Source: Circinella minor (Eukaryota; Mucoromycota; Mucoromycetes; Mucorales; Lichtheimiaceae). Taken from it: DNA of 64,000 nucleotides. This document shows positions 45,445 to 57,966 of this stretch, in pieces. The notes under the pieces are model-generated. The model saw nothing but the letters and a program-made list of their open reading frames with translations, was not told the origin of the DNA and ran no database searches. The stretch is taken from the NCBI GenBank assembly GCA_016758965.1, contig JAEPRB010000024.1, positions 62,001 to 126,000 on the forward strand. Reading direction: 5' to 3'. Position 1 is the first letter of the stretch. Each line of letters begins with the position of its first letter. A program made the translations under genes and the position numbers.

Positions 45445-48216
45445 TTAATGATTTTCATCCAAATTAATATATCCTTGTTGACGTTCCTTCCACCAACGCC
45501 ATCCATAATAACCAAGTGCACCTAACAATGCAGCTCCAGCAAGAACACCCAAAACAATGAGTAAAACAGCCCACCACGGCAATGAACCCTTGCCTTCTGT
45601 TTGATCATAAGGTAACAACACACGATCGATTTGAATAACACCACCTGCATTACTAGCTCGTCCAATTTGAACAACATCGGCCAAGTGTTTGCTATTACTC
45701 TTAGTTTTAATTGTATAACCACCATCCACTTTAGTAATAATGATCTTCTCGTCATCCAGTAGTGGCGAAAATTCGACGCCATCGGTAGTAATATCAGAGT
45801 GGATGCCCCTATTGTCATTGTCACCATCACCCTTTGATTTTTTTTCCAAACGATCACCATCCTGACCAGGTTGCATACTCATTTTTGGCAATGCAACAGG
45901 TAAAACGTGTAACTTTGCAACTCGTAGCAATTGGTCTGGATTTTGCAACAAATGAGTGACATTTAATTTTGCAAATGCCCGATCTGTTGGAGCCAGTACG
46001 GTATAAGGTTGATCTAAACTGTCGAGAATTTGTTCAGTCAAGTTTGTCTTGAGGATCAAATTGATGAAACTGTTTGTATTTTCAGCTAACAAGAGATCAC
46101 GATTAGATATCTCAAGTGTAGAAGGAATTTGAATTCGATCAATCTTGTGAATAACACCATTGGACACCAACATGTCTGGTCGAATCACCTTGGCAATTAC
46201 AGAACGATCACTACCATCACCTGCACCAGATCCACGGACATACATATGTCCGCCCTCAGTCTTGTTGATATTGATTTCTGAACCATCCAATGTAGGAACG
46301 CGATGTTCTCCTTGCATAGTTTCATTGAGATAATAGAGTCCATGCTTGATTGCGTGGAATTTAATGACGCGTGCTAATTTTTCTTGTGAATTGGGTTGAA
46401 GCAAATGCTTTGTCAAAAGACCTAATCTTGCAAAAGCCTCGTTGGTAGGTGCAAATAATGTGATTCCTTGGCTATTCTTGATTTCATCAGCGACACCCGA
46501 CGAGTACAAACTCGCAGTAAATGTTGATAGATCCAAATTAAGTGGAAGACGGCTGAGTGGATCGCGAGGCAATTCGAGGGATCGAGATACTGGATAAATG
46601 ATACTATTTTCCACAGCGACTATATACCATATATTGGGTTTAATATAATTATAATAATAAAAAGTTAATATTTGTCGTTTATAAACACAAATGGGTAGAT
46701 GAAGAATATAGAAAAAATCATACCTGGATTTCCAATAAGGTTAGCATGATCGAACTGGATAGACTTTTTTCTGGCATTGATTGGAGTCTGGTCTTGATCA
46801 ACAATATGTATCAGAAGGCGCTGTTTACCATTCCCTCCCAAATGATCGTCCGATTCTGTTTTTACGAGTTGGCCATCAGTAAAGTTATTGAGATCATATT
46901 TCTTGCTAATAATATGGTATTTGAGCCAGGATTGGATTTCACTACGTGGAATGTTGCGTTCGTTCAACTCATCATTTGGGGGTGCAACAATAGAATATTC
47001 ATCCTTGGTATGAAGAAAATCTTCCAAGCCATATTCTTCGAATAAAGTGACAAACTTGGTTGCATTCAAACCAATCAATACTTTACGCAAATTCATCTTT
47101 AAAAAATCACGATTGTTGGGTAAAATAGATTTTTCAAGTATATGAATTACACCTAGATTCATATGCATTTCAACAAAAGTTTTTTTTTTCGTTAACAAGA
47201 ATATTTATGGGTAATCAAAGTATATTGTAATCATTAAAAACAATACTTTACCATTGCTTGCCAAAATATCACTTTGAACAATCTTAGCACCATTAACTGT
47301 AACTTGATTATTCTTGTCCAAAACAAGTTCTAACTTTTCCCCTTGCAAAGTTTTCAATTGTGTTTTTCCTCGTGGAATCTTGCCGAAATAAAGTTCAGAA
47401 TCGGAAATTTGATGGCGTAAAACTTGTGCAAGCTCTTCTTTGGCTTCAGAATGGTTCAAATAATCCTTTTCTGCATCAGTTAGACCATCAAGTACATCTT
47501 GTGTGGCAAAGATAGTGTAACCGTTTGCCCGTTTCAATTCGGTTTCAATATGTGCTTTTTTGGCCAGATTGCTAAATGTATACAATTCTTTGTGCTCCGT
47601 GAGCGTTTGAACTAAAAAAAAAAAAACGCATGGATTGTGCTAACAGTTACTATCATTTATTTGTACTTGCCATTCTTTTTGTGATACTTGAATGAACCTA
47701 AAGCTCACTCTTTCCAAAATAATAATGATAATAATAAAAAAATATAACAAATGTACCTAAATTCTTCGGGGGAGTCAACAGTCCATTAACAACTTGGACC
47801 ACTCCATTATCGGCTTTCAAGTCAGCATCAACAATATTCACGTTATTTCCAAGTGACCACTGATCTTTATTCTTAGTAACCTTTATTTTTTGAGATCTTC
47901 CATCCTGAGTATAACCCGTCTTGAATAATTCTCCGTCATGCCATTCAGTTGTCAATACAGTTTGTGGCAATATATGATATAACAATTCAGCCCTAGTCAT
48001 GTCCGCTTGAATCTTTTGATTAAATGCTTCATCTGTAGGAGCAAATACTGTTGCAGTTGGATAATGTTCGAGATCCTGCAGCAAATCGGTTCGATTTAAC
48101 TGTCGTACAAACACTCGGAACCGATCGTCGGATGTGAGTGTTTCCACAACGGTTTTAGCAAAAGTCGTGGACCAGCCGATAAGCAAAAAGTTGAATAAAA
48201 GTAACCATACATGCAT
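45445..48216 (-). CDS. Secreted/plasma-membrane protein with five fasciclin (FAS1) domains
   Basis: A FAS1-repeat adhesion-type protein. Exons on the minus strand: 48216-47757, 47611-47252, 47152-46724, 46619-45445; 807 aa. It has a signal peptide (MHVWLLLFNFLLIGWSTTFA). Five FAS1 units follow, marked by YPTATVFAPTDEAFN, GYTIFATQDVLDGL, EYSIVAPPNDELN, GITLFAPTNEAFARLG and PYTVLAPTDRAFAKLN. Units 1, 2, 4 and 5 keep the ADNGVV/SNGVIH-type second motif. Near the C-terminus is one TM helix (WWAVLLIVLGVLAGAALLGA), with a short basic then acidic tail (RWWKERQQGYINLDENH). Several N-glycosylation sequons are present. Fungal FAS1 proteins act at the surface or in vacuole/autophagy functions; the exact role here is open. 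Confidence 0.9.
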
Positions 48217-48301
48217 GATTATTTTTATTTTTTTATTTTTTTTGAAAAGTAAAGGAGGAAAAAAGAATTAGTTTATTTTTTACTTCTTTCTACGACTTTC
48301 T

Positions 48302-48309
48302 CTTTTATA
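48302..48309 (-). promoter_or_regulatory. TATA box of the FAS1 gene
   Basis: TATAAAAG on the minus strand, about 86 nt upstream of the ATG at 48216, a canonical sequence and spacing for a fungal core promoter. Confidence 0.5.
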
Positions 48310-48816
48310 AATGTAATATTTGATATACAGGAATTTCAAATAGAATGTCTTGAACAAGGGATTGAATTTCTTTTTCGGGAAGAATGATGCTTGAATGATG
48401 TTTGACTTTTTTAATCAGCCGAGATGTTCTATTACAAAAACTGAATAACTTAAAATCCAGCTATAACGTGCTAAAAGCGCTCGAACCTACCCATGCGACA
48501 AAAGTTTCCTTTTGTTGAGCTCATGGTGTCGTAGTACACAGATGCGGGATGGAAAAAAAGCTTGATACAATTAAAAATTTTGTCTGCTCGGAAAATGACC
48601 AAGGAATATTTTTTGTTTTCTAATGCTTAACCATATATAGTTGGGATTATAGTGCTACTGACGGAAAGGATATTCTTTGGTCCACGGGAGTAATTATCCA
48701 GAGACATTAAATACCATTTGTTCTTTTTTTACAACTGATGCACGGAATATACACAAAAATTTGTACAGCCTGCTGATTGATTATTAATAAAATTATCAGT
48801 GATCTTTTCTCGTTTT

Positions 48817-48824
48817 TATAAAAG
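48817..48824 (+). promoter_or_regulatory. TATA box of the FHS-like MFS gene
   Basis: TATAAAAG, 68 nt upstream of the ATG at 48892. Same octamer and similar spacing as the divergent FAS1 gene. Confidence 0.5.
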
Positions 48825-48891
48825 CGCGACTCGGCACAATTTGTTTTGGTGCTTGAGGGCATTTTCATCTTTCTCTCCCTCTTTTATATCC

Positions 48892-50825
48892 ATGGTAGCG
48901 TCTATAATTAGTCAATTACCACCAGAATCTACCCGTCATTCAACTGTTCAAGTGGATGAAAAATCAATTGATTTATCACTTACACCGACAGAGACTGAAA
49001 GTCTAACATGGATTCAAAGATGGCGATACGTGTCGCCATATATGGTAACAGCAATCCAATCGTTTATGATTCAATTTATTAGTGGCTTGAATGATGGTAA
49101 CTTGGGTATTATTCTTCCAAGCATAAAAGCTCACTATGGGTTGAGTCAATATGTCGTTTCTATTATTTTTCTCTGTAATGCTCTTGGTTATATAACAGGT
49201 ATTTACATAATGTATATTTTTCATTTGTTTCTACGTATCCATGTGTATATAATAAGTCCCAGTACAGCCATTCATTTTTCCCAATATCTCACTTTCTTTT
49301 TCAAAAATAGCTGCCATTCTGAACGGCTATTTAATCAAATATTTTTCTCAATCTAAAACTGCTCTGATTGGTGCCTGTTCTATGATTATTGGATATTTGG
49401 TAAACCTTTTTGCAGTCCCATTCCCAATCATGTGTATTTTTATGATGACAATTGGCTTTGGAATAGCTTTAACCCAAGCTGCAGCCAATGTTGTTTGTGG
49501 CGAGATGCCTTATTCGATGTTGATGTTAAGTTTCCTGCATGGTAAGTCATATATTTGCTTTGGAAGTAGAATTACAAAAACTTAACGAAATATACCTTGT
49601 ATAGCATTTTATGCGGGTGGAGCACTTGTTGGACCATTACTTGCGTCTAAACTTTTGAGCAGTCAAAAAACTTGGAATACTTCATATATGATCTTGTGTG
49701 GATTGGCAGGTACAAATGCCATTTCTGTCTTCATCTGCTATCGCAAACTTCGAACAGATTCTGAAAAAGAGTTGGATGCAGAAAAAGAACGCGTGTTACA
49801 AAATCATGAAAACTCACAACAAATACAACAACAATCACAGCAACAGGAAACAAACAGTTCTACAACAGTTACTACTGCACCGGTTATTGAACCTGATCAA
49901 GAATCTATGACTTCAAAAGAAGATACGCATAAGAACAGTAACCTTTTATCACAAATTTTCAAGTACAAAATTACAACAATTGGAAGTGTGTTTCTTTGCT
50001 TTTATACAGGTCTTGAGGTGACAATTGGTAATTGGGGATATACGTTTTTGATCAATATGAGAAGCACAGACACAGTTGCTATGGCACATTTGATGACGGG
50101 TTATTGGGTAAGCATTTAAAAAAGAGGCGCAATTTTCAGTTTTGTAAAACTATGGGCTCATTATAAGCAAAAAAAAAACAAAAAATAGAGTGGGATTTGT
50201 GCAGGTAGATTATTCCTTGGATTTGCTACATCACGATTTGGTGAAAAACGTATGGTATATTGCTATCTTTCAACGATTGTAGTCATGATGATACTTTTTT
50301 GGGCATTGCCATACGTTGGTGCAAATGCTATGTGTAGGTTTTATCTACTTTTTATGTATGCGATTAAGTATTTAAATTGACATATAACTAATCGTTATTT
50401 ATCTTATCATCGTCTACAGCATTGGTAATCACAGGATGTGCGCTTGGACCAATTTTTCCTACTATGGTTTCAGTAGCTCAACGTCTCGTTCCGAATCATT
50501 TGTATGCCACTATTGTCGGTTTTCTGTCAGCTGTACGTACTTCCAAACTATATTTAGCACATTTATTACATAATTAAAAAGAAGAATACTAAATAATATA
50601 TACTATACATAACAGTTTGCCAGTGCCGGTACCGCCATTTTCCCGTATGCAAGCGGTATCCTTATTGGATCAGAAGGTGTATCGTCAATGCTGCCTTTCT
50701 GTATCGCTGTGGCAGCAACAATGCTAATCACGTGGATTTTCATTCCTGATCCCCGTCCCTCATCAAAATTTTCTGCTAAAGTTAACTCATGGATGAGTCA
50801 ATTTGGATTCTGGAAACGGTCGTAA
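48892..50825 (+). CDS. Major facilitator transporter, fucose-permease (FHS)-like
   Basis: A 12-TM MFS carrier unrelated in detail to the MCT-like genes. Exons: 48892-49198, 49311-49541, 49605-50107, 50189-50333, 50420-50532, 50616-50825; 502 aa. TM1 ends in FISGLNDGNLGIILPSIKAH, the pattern of FHS/fucose permease-like and yeast BSC6-type carriers. LGYITAAILNGYLIKYF and SFLHAFYAGGALVGPLLASK are further family landmarks. The central cytosolic loop is Gln/Thr-rich (QQIQQQSQQQ). The C-half has CAGRLFLGFATSRFGEKRM, the second conserved MFS loop, and GCALGPIFPTMVSVAQRLVP. Transport of a sugar or related small molecule is the family expectation; the substrate is unknown. The upstream in-frame GTG lies before the TATA box, so the ATG at 48892 was chosen. 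Confidence 0.9.
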
Positions 50826-51067
50826 AAAACCACTTTCTGGCATTCTTCTTTTTTTTTTCAATGAATTTTCTTCATCACTTACTACTTTTTTTTATCTTTT
50901 TTTTATTTTATTTTATGATATCATGAAAGTGTATACCATTCGTATACCCTTTGTCTCACAACCATTATTGGCATCATTATTACCATCATCATCAAACAAA
51001 CATTGTATATTTACTAAAACGAACCACCAGAATAACCAGTTTTTTTTTTATATAATGATTGTCTAAT

Positions 51068-52903
51068 TTATAGTAATTTTTTTCTGTTTATTTTTCTAAA
51101 TTGATCATGTGTGATTATTTCTTCACGATAGTTGCCAAAAATCAAGGTAGTTACAGGTGAACATAAAGTAAATTTCCATTCTTTTGCCACACTATCCAGT
51201 TTTTTCAAAAACTCCCTGCCTTTTTTATTGTTATTAACGAAATCTGCCGGATCCTTGTCATGATAAAAGCACAGCTCCAAATTTTTCATGATGATTGAAC
51301 ATTCAGTATTATTATCACCAGAATTTTTATGAACAAGCATGTCATTAAAAAATTGCTCAACATCATCAATTGATACATTTCTACAGTGTAAAATCGCCAT
51401 CTCGGTAATAATACATGATTCTGATGTAGCAATTATATGCAAGATTTCCCGATTCAATGCTGGAGTACCGTTAAAAACAATTTTGCGTAAAGTGCGATTC
51501 GGGTGCGCCATGGTTTTCAAAAATCTTTGCAGTCCATTACTAGTTATTAACTCACTATAGTCAAGTTCCAATTCTTGCAACAACTGTGCAGTATCAGAGA
51601 GTGCTGAAAGCAATTCGTCGTCTGCAAAATGGTGCTTGCATTTTAGTCCAAGATATTTTAGTTGAGTAGCTGCTTGAATGATAAAACGATGTAGTAATGT
51701 AGCGTTGGGTGAATCTGTCATCGGTTGCCATCTGAGAGTTAGATGAGTTAGCATAGGGAATGAGTGTCCTATTAAATATGTTATCATGTCGTGACTAAAC
51801 AATTCATCTGCACCTGTGAGGTCCAATAATCGAAGATTTGTTTGCGATTGTTGAATAAATTCATAAAGTAAAGAAGAAGCCATCGGTGCAAGCTGTGTGT
51901 TCCAAGAATTGCGTAATATAATACTAGTGATGCCCTCACATAGTCCATGATTTATTACTGTGGTTTTGGTCTTCTGTTGTAGCTTGTGTCGTGCTGTAAT
52001 GTTGTAGTCACCAGAACCAGACAGAACAAGTGATAATAGATTTGGACAATATTGTTGAAGTGAAGAAGGTAACAATAATGCGCCCGTATCTGCAATGTTT
52101 TCTAGAGACAGCGCCAAGTGCTCTAGTTTGGGTAGTGCTTGAAAAAATGATGCTGAATTTATTAGAATATCATTACTATTTGTAATATCGATAGCCAAAT
52201 CAGCAAGGTGTAGGTGTACAAAACCTCCAGGTAGCGTAAGCTGCCAGTCCATTGAGTCGGCTGCTGGTCCTACGAATACCAATTTTGTCAGGCGTGGACA
52301 ATGTCGTATGAATATATCAGGGGTAACATTTGTTATTAGGTGATTTTTAGAATAACGATATAATGAAATGAAAATGCGTGAAAGTGTATCACCACATATG
52401 TTTATAAATTTTAGAGTACTTGCAGTCGTCATAGAAAGAAGATTCAATTCAACTAGTTCAAATAATAATAATAATAATAAAGGTACTAGTATTTAATATT
52501 ATAGTTATGGTGACTGTTATATAATTTTCACCATTATTAATGCCGTATATATACCTTCTTTAATCGCATTACATTGTTGAGCCGTCAAAAAGTCAACTAC
52601 CATAGGCCAGTGCTTTGGATTACTAAAACGGTTGATATAGATCCGCTTGACAAATGATCCATTGATATGATCTTTGTATGCTAAAAGCTGAGGTACGATG
52701 GTATGTTTGTCGCGCGTTGAAATACATTCCCACATTTTTTGTCTATTCAATACCATGAATCGCCATGACCTCGAGACACTGGTACATTGTATACATTCTC
52801 GAAATGTCAAATGATTTAGAATGGAGTGCTGGATCTCAACAGGCAATTCTGGCAATTGAGTTGTTGTTGTTATTTGTACCGTCGTATTAATATTGGTTAT
52901 CAT
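51068..52903 (-). CDS. F-box/leucine-rich-repeat protein, copy 1
   Basis: Probable SCF ubiquitin-ligase substrate receptor. Two exons on the minus strand, 52903-52555 and 52452-51068; 577 aa. Exon 1 carries the F-box at about residues 17-60: LPELPVEIQHSILNHLTF continues into CIQCTSVSRSWRFMVL. Exon 2 is a long run of irregular LRRs (for example DIFIRHCPRLTKLVFVG, LEHLALSLENI, NLRLLDLTGADEL, LKYLGLKCKHH). The next gene upstream (53579-55353) has the same layout: an F-box exon, a phase-1 intron at the same place after an I-[KT]-[EK]-G sequence, then an LRR exon. The two are therefore tandem duplicates that have diverged widely. Substrates are unknown. Confidence 0.88.
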
Positions 52904-53578
52904 TTGTTTAAGAAAGAAAAATAAAGAGAATTTTGAGGAGTCATGTTTATATGTTTAATAGTATGCTTTACCATGGCATTGAAAGGGGAAAGCTGCATTG
53001 CATTTTTTTATGGCGTAATAGGTTACATACTAACCTAATTTGGTGATCTATTAGTGATAAACTAACTTAACGATTTGACAGCATTATGGCTTAATTGACC
53101 ATTAATCCTTAATAAGACAGCTAATATTACCATATGAGTCTTTTTTTAGTAAATGTTTATATAGCTCATAATAATTGAGACAAATTTCATTTATTACTTA
53201 TTCATGCATATAAGAAGTACTAACTAATACTCTTCGTAAATCGATTGTCATGCAACCATTAAAGCGTCCCTAATTCGTTTCTACACGATAGAGCGAAAAA
53301 AAGCACTTAAAAAAGTTTCTACTTGTACGTGTAAGGTAGCTTTTTTTATAGGAAACATGAAGGCTTACCAAGAATATATATGTAAACTTATTGATTATAA
53401 AAGTTGATATAATCACTCGAACACATAGATTAAGATCATTAAGACCAAAAACTCACCAAACGTTAGCCAAATGAAATAAGAGATATTATTATTTTCTTTT
53501 TCTTTTTATTTCTATTTTTGTTTTGACACAACTAACTTAATTACATGTAGGAAACGAAGTTTACTTTCGAGCTCTCTA
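52904..53578. other. Spacer between tandem F-box genes
   Basis: 675 bp, A+T-rich, with no ORF. It serves as promoter for copy 1 and 3' region for copy 2. Confidence 0.55.
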
Positions 53579-55353
53579 CTATTTTTTTTCTCTTTTCCGA
53601 TACTGTAAACAATCGTAGGATTCCAAATGTACGGAAAAGTCGGTGTAACTTGTTAATGACAACTTCCATTCAAGAACTCGTGTATCAAGCTTGTGAAGAA
53701 GTTGTTGGATTCTGTTTTTATCAGGGAAAACCTGTGCTCCAGAACTTTGATGAATAAGACTAGCATTGATCTTGTTAATTTTCGAGTCGTCATTACTATA
53801 AGCTGGGATATTATTTAAAAATAACTCCATGCCTTCAATTGTTACATTATCGCAATGATCTATTATCACTTCTTTAAGACAGTGGTTTTGTGCAATTGAT
53901 GCTATAGAAAATAGCACTTCTGATGATACATGCCGCATACATCGTAATATGATATGTGTCAACTGCAATTCTTTTTTAAATGCGAGGTTCCCAAACAAAC
54001 TCGCTAGTTGATGCGAGTCGATGGTATTGCAATGAGTCAAATGAATCTTCTGTATCTGGTCTGCTTGTGAAGCAAATGGTCCCAATTCTATGTTGCCTTC
54101 CAAATAGGTAAGATCCAGCTGTTGAAGATTTGTAGTTGAATTTGTGATAAGACATGACAATGGATGCAATGCATGACTATTAGAACTTCTATGAACGCTA
54201 TTGATTCGGTCAATTAGAGAAAGGTGTCGAAGACAGGGTAAGATAAAAGAATCCAGCTGGTCTATTCCGGAGAAGCCATCCTGATTATGGCGCATATATG
54301 TACAATTAATATACATGGTGCGTAAACTTTGATGATATTTTATTATGAGTGACTGAATTAGTATTTGAGCATTTGAATACTTGTCAAAGGGATCATGAAA
54401 CACGAAGTTTTCCAAACCGAAATTTGTGTAGTTTTTTTGTTCCACACTGAACAGATCAGGATCAATAACAATGGCGCTACCATACTTATGTTGAATTGCA
54501 AGAGTTAATAGCTTAGGACACCACTGTTGTAATATTTCCAAAAATAATAATGGACTGGTGTTTTCGATATTTTGTAGACCCAGTCTCAAGCGTCGAATAT
54601 ACGGCGTTACCGATAAAATATTTCTAGCTTCAAAAGTACCATTGCTGTTATGCACATACAGTCCCAAGTCCCGTAAATGATCATGCTTGAAATTTGTGGG
54701 GAATGATGGGTTCCACTGACGTATACAATGTATTGGACCAGCATAAAACAATGTTTTTAGTTTTGGGCAATGTCGTAATATTAGGTCAGGTGAAGGTTTG
54801 TATTGGCCATCGTCGCCACAGTTGAAGGTAAGCGATAACTCGGTTAACATTTTTCCACAGTGGGTGGTCATTCGTAGGAAGTTATATTTTTTCCAGTGTG
54901 TAGTAGTAACATTGACTAGGTTACATATAATAAATAATAGACACACATCAGTTAGTTTATATATACGTAGTGTCTATAAAGAAGTTTACATATTTTATGC
55001 TACCAATACAAAAAAATTATACCTTTGGTAATTTGGTTGCATTTATTGTCAACTAAGAAATTTATGGTCGAAAACAAATCTTCACTCTGTTGTACATTTA
55101 TTTGAATGTACTTGACGGTCGTATCATTGATATACGGTTTATACGGCAAAAGAATACTGGAAAGGTCCCCTTTTTTATATTCGTCAGTCGAAAGCTGTTT
55201 AAACATATTTCCCCAGTGCAACATTATAAATCTCCATGAGTTAGATACTGAGCAGATACGCCATTTATCACGGAACGATAAATATTTAAAAATGTTATCC
55301 AAAATTTCAGGGGGCAATAGTTGAAATTGTGTGTTTGAGAGAGAGTGTAACAT
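53579..55353 (-). CDS. F-box/leucine-rich-repeat protein, copy 2
   Basis: Paralogue of the adjacent 51068-52903 gene. Exons on the minus strand: 55353-55023 and 54915-53579; 555 aa. The F-box at about 11-55 reads LLPPEILDNIFKYLSFRDKW and then ICSVSNSWRFIMLHWGNMF. The LRR region includes DLILRHCPKLKTLFYAGP (copy 1: DIFIRHCPRLTKLVFVGP), IRRLRLGLQNIENTSPLL (copy 1: LEHLALSLENIADTGALL) and LQQLDLTYLEGN. The first LRR after the splice keeps RHCP-L in both copies. Both end with a lysine-rich tail. The low identity outside the LRR anchors suggests an old duplication or fast evolution, as is common for F-box families. Confidence 0.88.
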
Positions 55354-57966
55354 GTAAGAATATATTCGATACTGGAATGATAGTTCTAGGCACTATGTAA
55401 TAGAAAAGAAAAAAAAATAAGCAAGAATAAAAAGAAAGGCATGCTTGTTTGTATTTGTGTTTTGCGCATATAAGTTATTTTATTTCACACAGCCACTCAG
55501 GTGAGCTATGTATTTACCCATACTGTGTAACAAAGGAAAAGTGAGTAGAAAAAATAATTAGGCCATTGAATATAATAATTGTTAATTATGTTGATGTTAA
55601 TATATTATAGATGATTATAAACAAATAATTATACGAAGCTTCATAACATGTTACCGATTAAATACCGGGTAGCATACAAAAATGATTTAACATTTTCAGG
55701 ATTATTGATATATATATATATGATAGAAAAAGCTCAATAAACGTGACCCCATTCTATTATACACTTGTATCAAAAAGAAAGTCGATACGTACCTACGTAC
55801 GCGCGAATTACACTTGACTGCGTATAATTCCAAACAACTATATAGCCAACAAAATAGAACCAGTTTTAAAAGATACGATTGTGTTGTTAATCTATTGAAA
55901 TAGCTTCTACGTAATAATATAATAAGCTCAACAAATTATATGTCGATTATATTATGTTTTATAATCGAAATGTTGTTACTAGGGTGTAGAATCTAAATTT
56001 TACGCACTTTAAACTAGTATTCAAGATATTTCATTGAGTATTATTCCTTAAGTATTTCCTATGTATAATATTAATTAATCCCTGCATAATTTATGGATCC
56101 TATTTTTGACTTTATTCCATTTACGTATACTTAATTTATATATAGGTAAAACCCATATATCTTTTTAATTCTATGGCTGATTAATTCTTAACTTTGTGAT
56201 AGTTCAAAAAAGATAATTCAGGTACGTATCATTATTTGAAGAACTTATTCCTCGCATTCAGTCATACTTGTACGTATTTTCAAAAAAAAAAAAAAAAAAA
56301 AAAAAAAAATAACAAGCAAATATCAATTTTGTTTTTTTAATAATTTGCAAATATAGTAAGAGAGAAAAAGTTATGTATAATACAAAGAGCAGTCTTCATG
56401 GATACTATTTTTTAGACTGTTCAATATTAAATAGCATATTTTTCTTTGTTTTCTAATCTATTTACTTACAACACCCCAATAGATTATGTTTGCTATTGCT
56501 AAAATAACGCTATAATAAGTAACAAGTATTACCACCAGTGGTACGTATATTATTTAAGTTTATCAAATTTCTGATAATAGTATAGCCAGAATGCAAGCTT
56601 AGATCGGTTGCTGTCGCGATGGTAAAATTTTATCGTTTTCTGAAAGTGGGTTTGTATTAAAGTGGACATCATAAGATTTATTTATGTGCTATCCAAATTT
56701 ACTACTGACTGTTTATTATGGGGTCATTATCACAATACGTAAAAACTCTTACACTTTTAATATGCGCAATCTCAATTGCTATGCTCCTCTTTTTTTGTCC
56801 AGTCCTTTGAAATTGTAATTTATTATAATGATGCTAGCCAACACTTTTTATATGCCGTAAATACTAGACAACTAATATTGGTAAGCACAAATTATCCTGA
56901 TAGCCTTGTAACTTTATACAGGTCATAATAATAAAATGTGCTGTGATTACTTTCTTTGCAGCAGGACACTTTTTTTTTTTTTGAAGCGGAGTTATGAGGT
57001 ATAACTTTATTATTGTTGTCGCATGGTTTTTTTCCTTTTTCTTGATTTGATCTCAATTGAAACGAATTTTTAGCATTGACTCAGTTGCTGGCATAAATAA
57101 GATAAGTATTTTTGCATTAAATGCGCTTTCTATTTACCGAGAAAGAAGATGTACCTATAGCAGGTCTTTTGATTATAAGCCACGAACTCTTCATCAAAAT
57201 TATATACCGTATAATAAGCTAGATAATGGTAAATTGTAGCAAAAAAGCAAGATCGAAGAATGGGTCGCATATGATTACGACAAGGATCCGATTGTAAAAC
57301 GTAGTAAGGTCACGCAATGTGTTATTTTTTAGAAGATGTGAAGCAGTACGAATTTTAAGATAACGCGTTCCCCAAATGGAACATTCCTATCAAAAGAAAT
57401 AAAGAGTTGTCATGATTTGTCCATAAGATATTTTTGCTCTTTTTTAAAATAAGGCGGGGTAACACGAACAGTGTTTCCCAAAAAAAAAAAGAGATTGTTG
57501 ATTTTCCGTTTATAATTTCGTAAAGAAAAAGAAGACATGCTTAAAGCTTATACTAAAAGATGTACAATGGTAATCTTTTACTGTCCATGAGGATGTTTTT
57601 GTAATCTGGATAGCATCATATGTCGAATAAGTGAAATATAGAAACTTTTGTTTGATAGCGATTTAATGGCTATAAATGTTTTTTATTTTGAATAAAAAAG
57701 GATAATCACAAGCCTTCTAATTTGCTTATCTTTCTTTGCTTGTTTCACCAAATGGCTAAGAATGGAACTTGTGTACTAGATCAAATATCTTGAAAGAATT
57801 TGGTAAAGCGCTACTTGATCTTTTAACAAAAGGCCGACTACTTTTTATCGTGAAAGTCTCTCACTCTCTCTCTTTTTTTCGTGTTCCCTTATTCTTCTTC
57901 TTCTTTTTTTTTTAGTTGGACATATCTCATTTTTATTTTTTTACTTAATAAAGGCTAAAGATAAAA
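55354..57966. other. Large intergenic region
   Basis: About 2.6 kb without a supportable gene. It contains a 29-base A run (56281-56309) and a palindromic ACGTACCTACGTACGCGCG patch near 55788-55806. The final 140 bp before the AzgA gene are pyrimidine-rich (CTCTCACTCTCTCTC, TTCTTCTTCTT), a common leader in highly expressed fungal genes. Confidence 0.5.
56281..56309. repeat. Poly-A homopolymer
   Basis: Twenty-nine consecutive A, the longest homopolymer in the window. It could be a retroposition tail, but no reverse-transcribed gene copy lies upstream of it on either strand. Confidence 0.9.

Larger units (their letters stand above)
48217..48891. other. Divergent promoter region, FAS1 / FHS-like MFS
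   Basis: A 675-bp spacer between divergent genes, each with its own TATAAAAG box at a normal distance. No ORF supported. The two genes could share regulation, but I see no obvious common operator. Confidence 0.5.

Noticed and set aside
56281..56309. Poly-A tail of a retroposed gene or LINE
   Set aside because: No coding remnant next to it and no target-site duplication visible; a simple homopolymer is enough.
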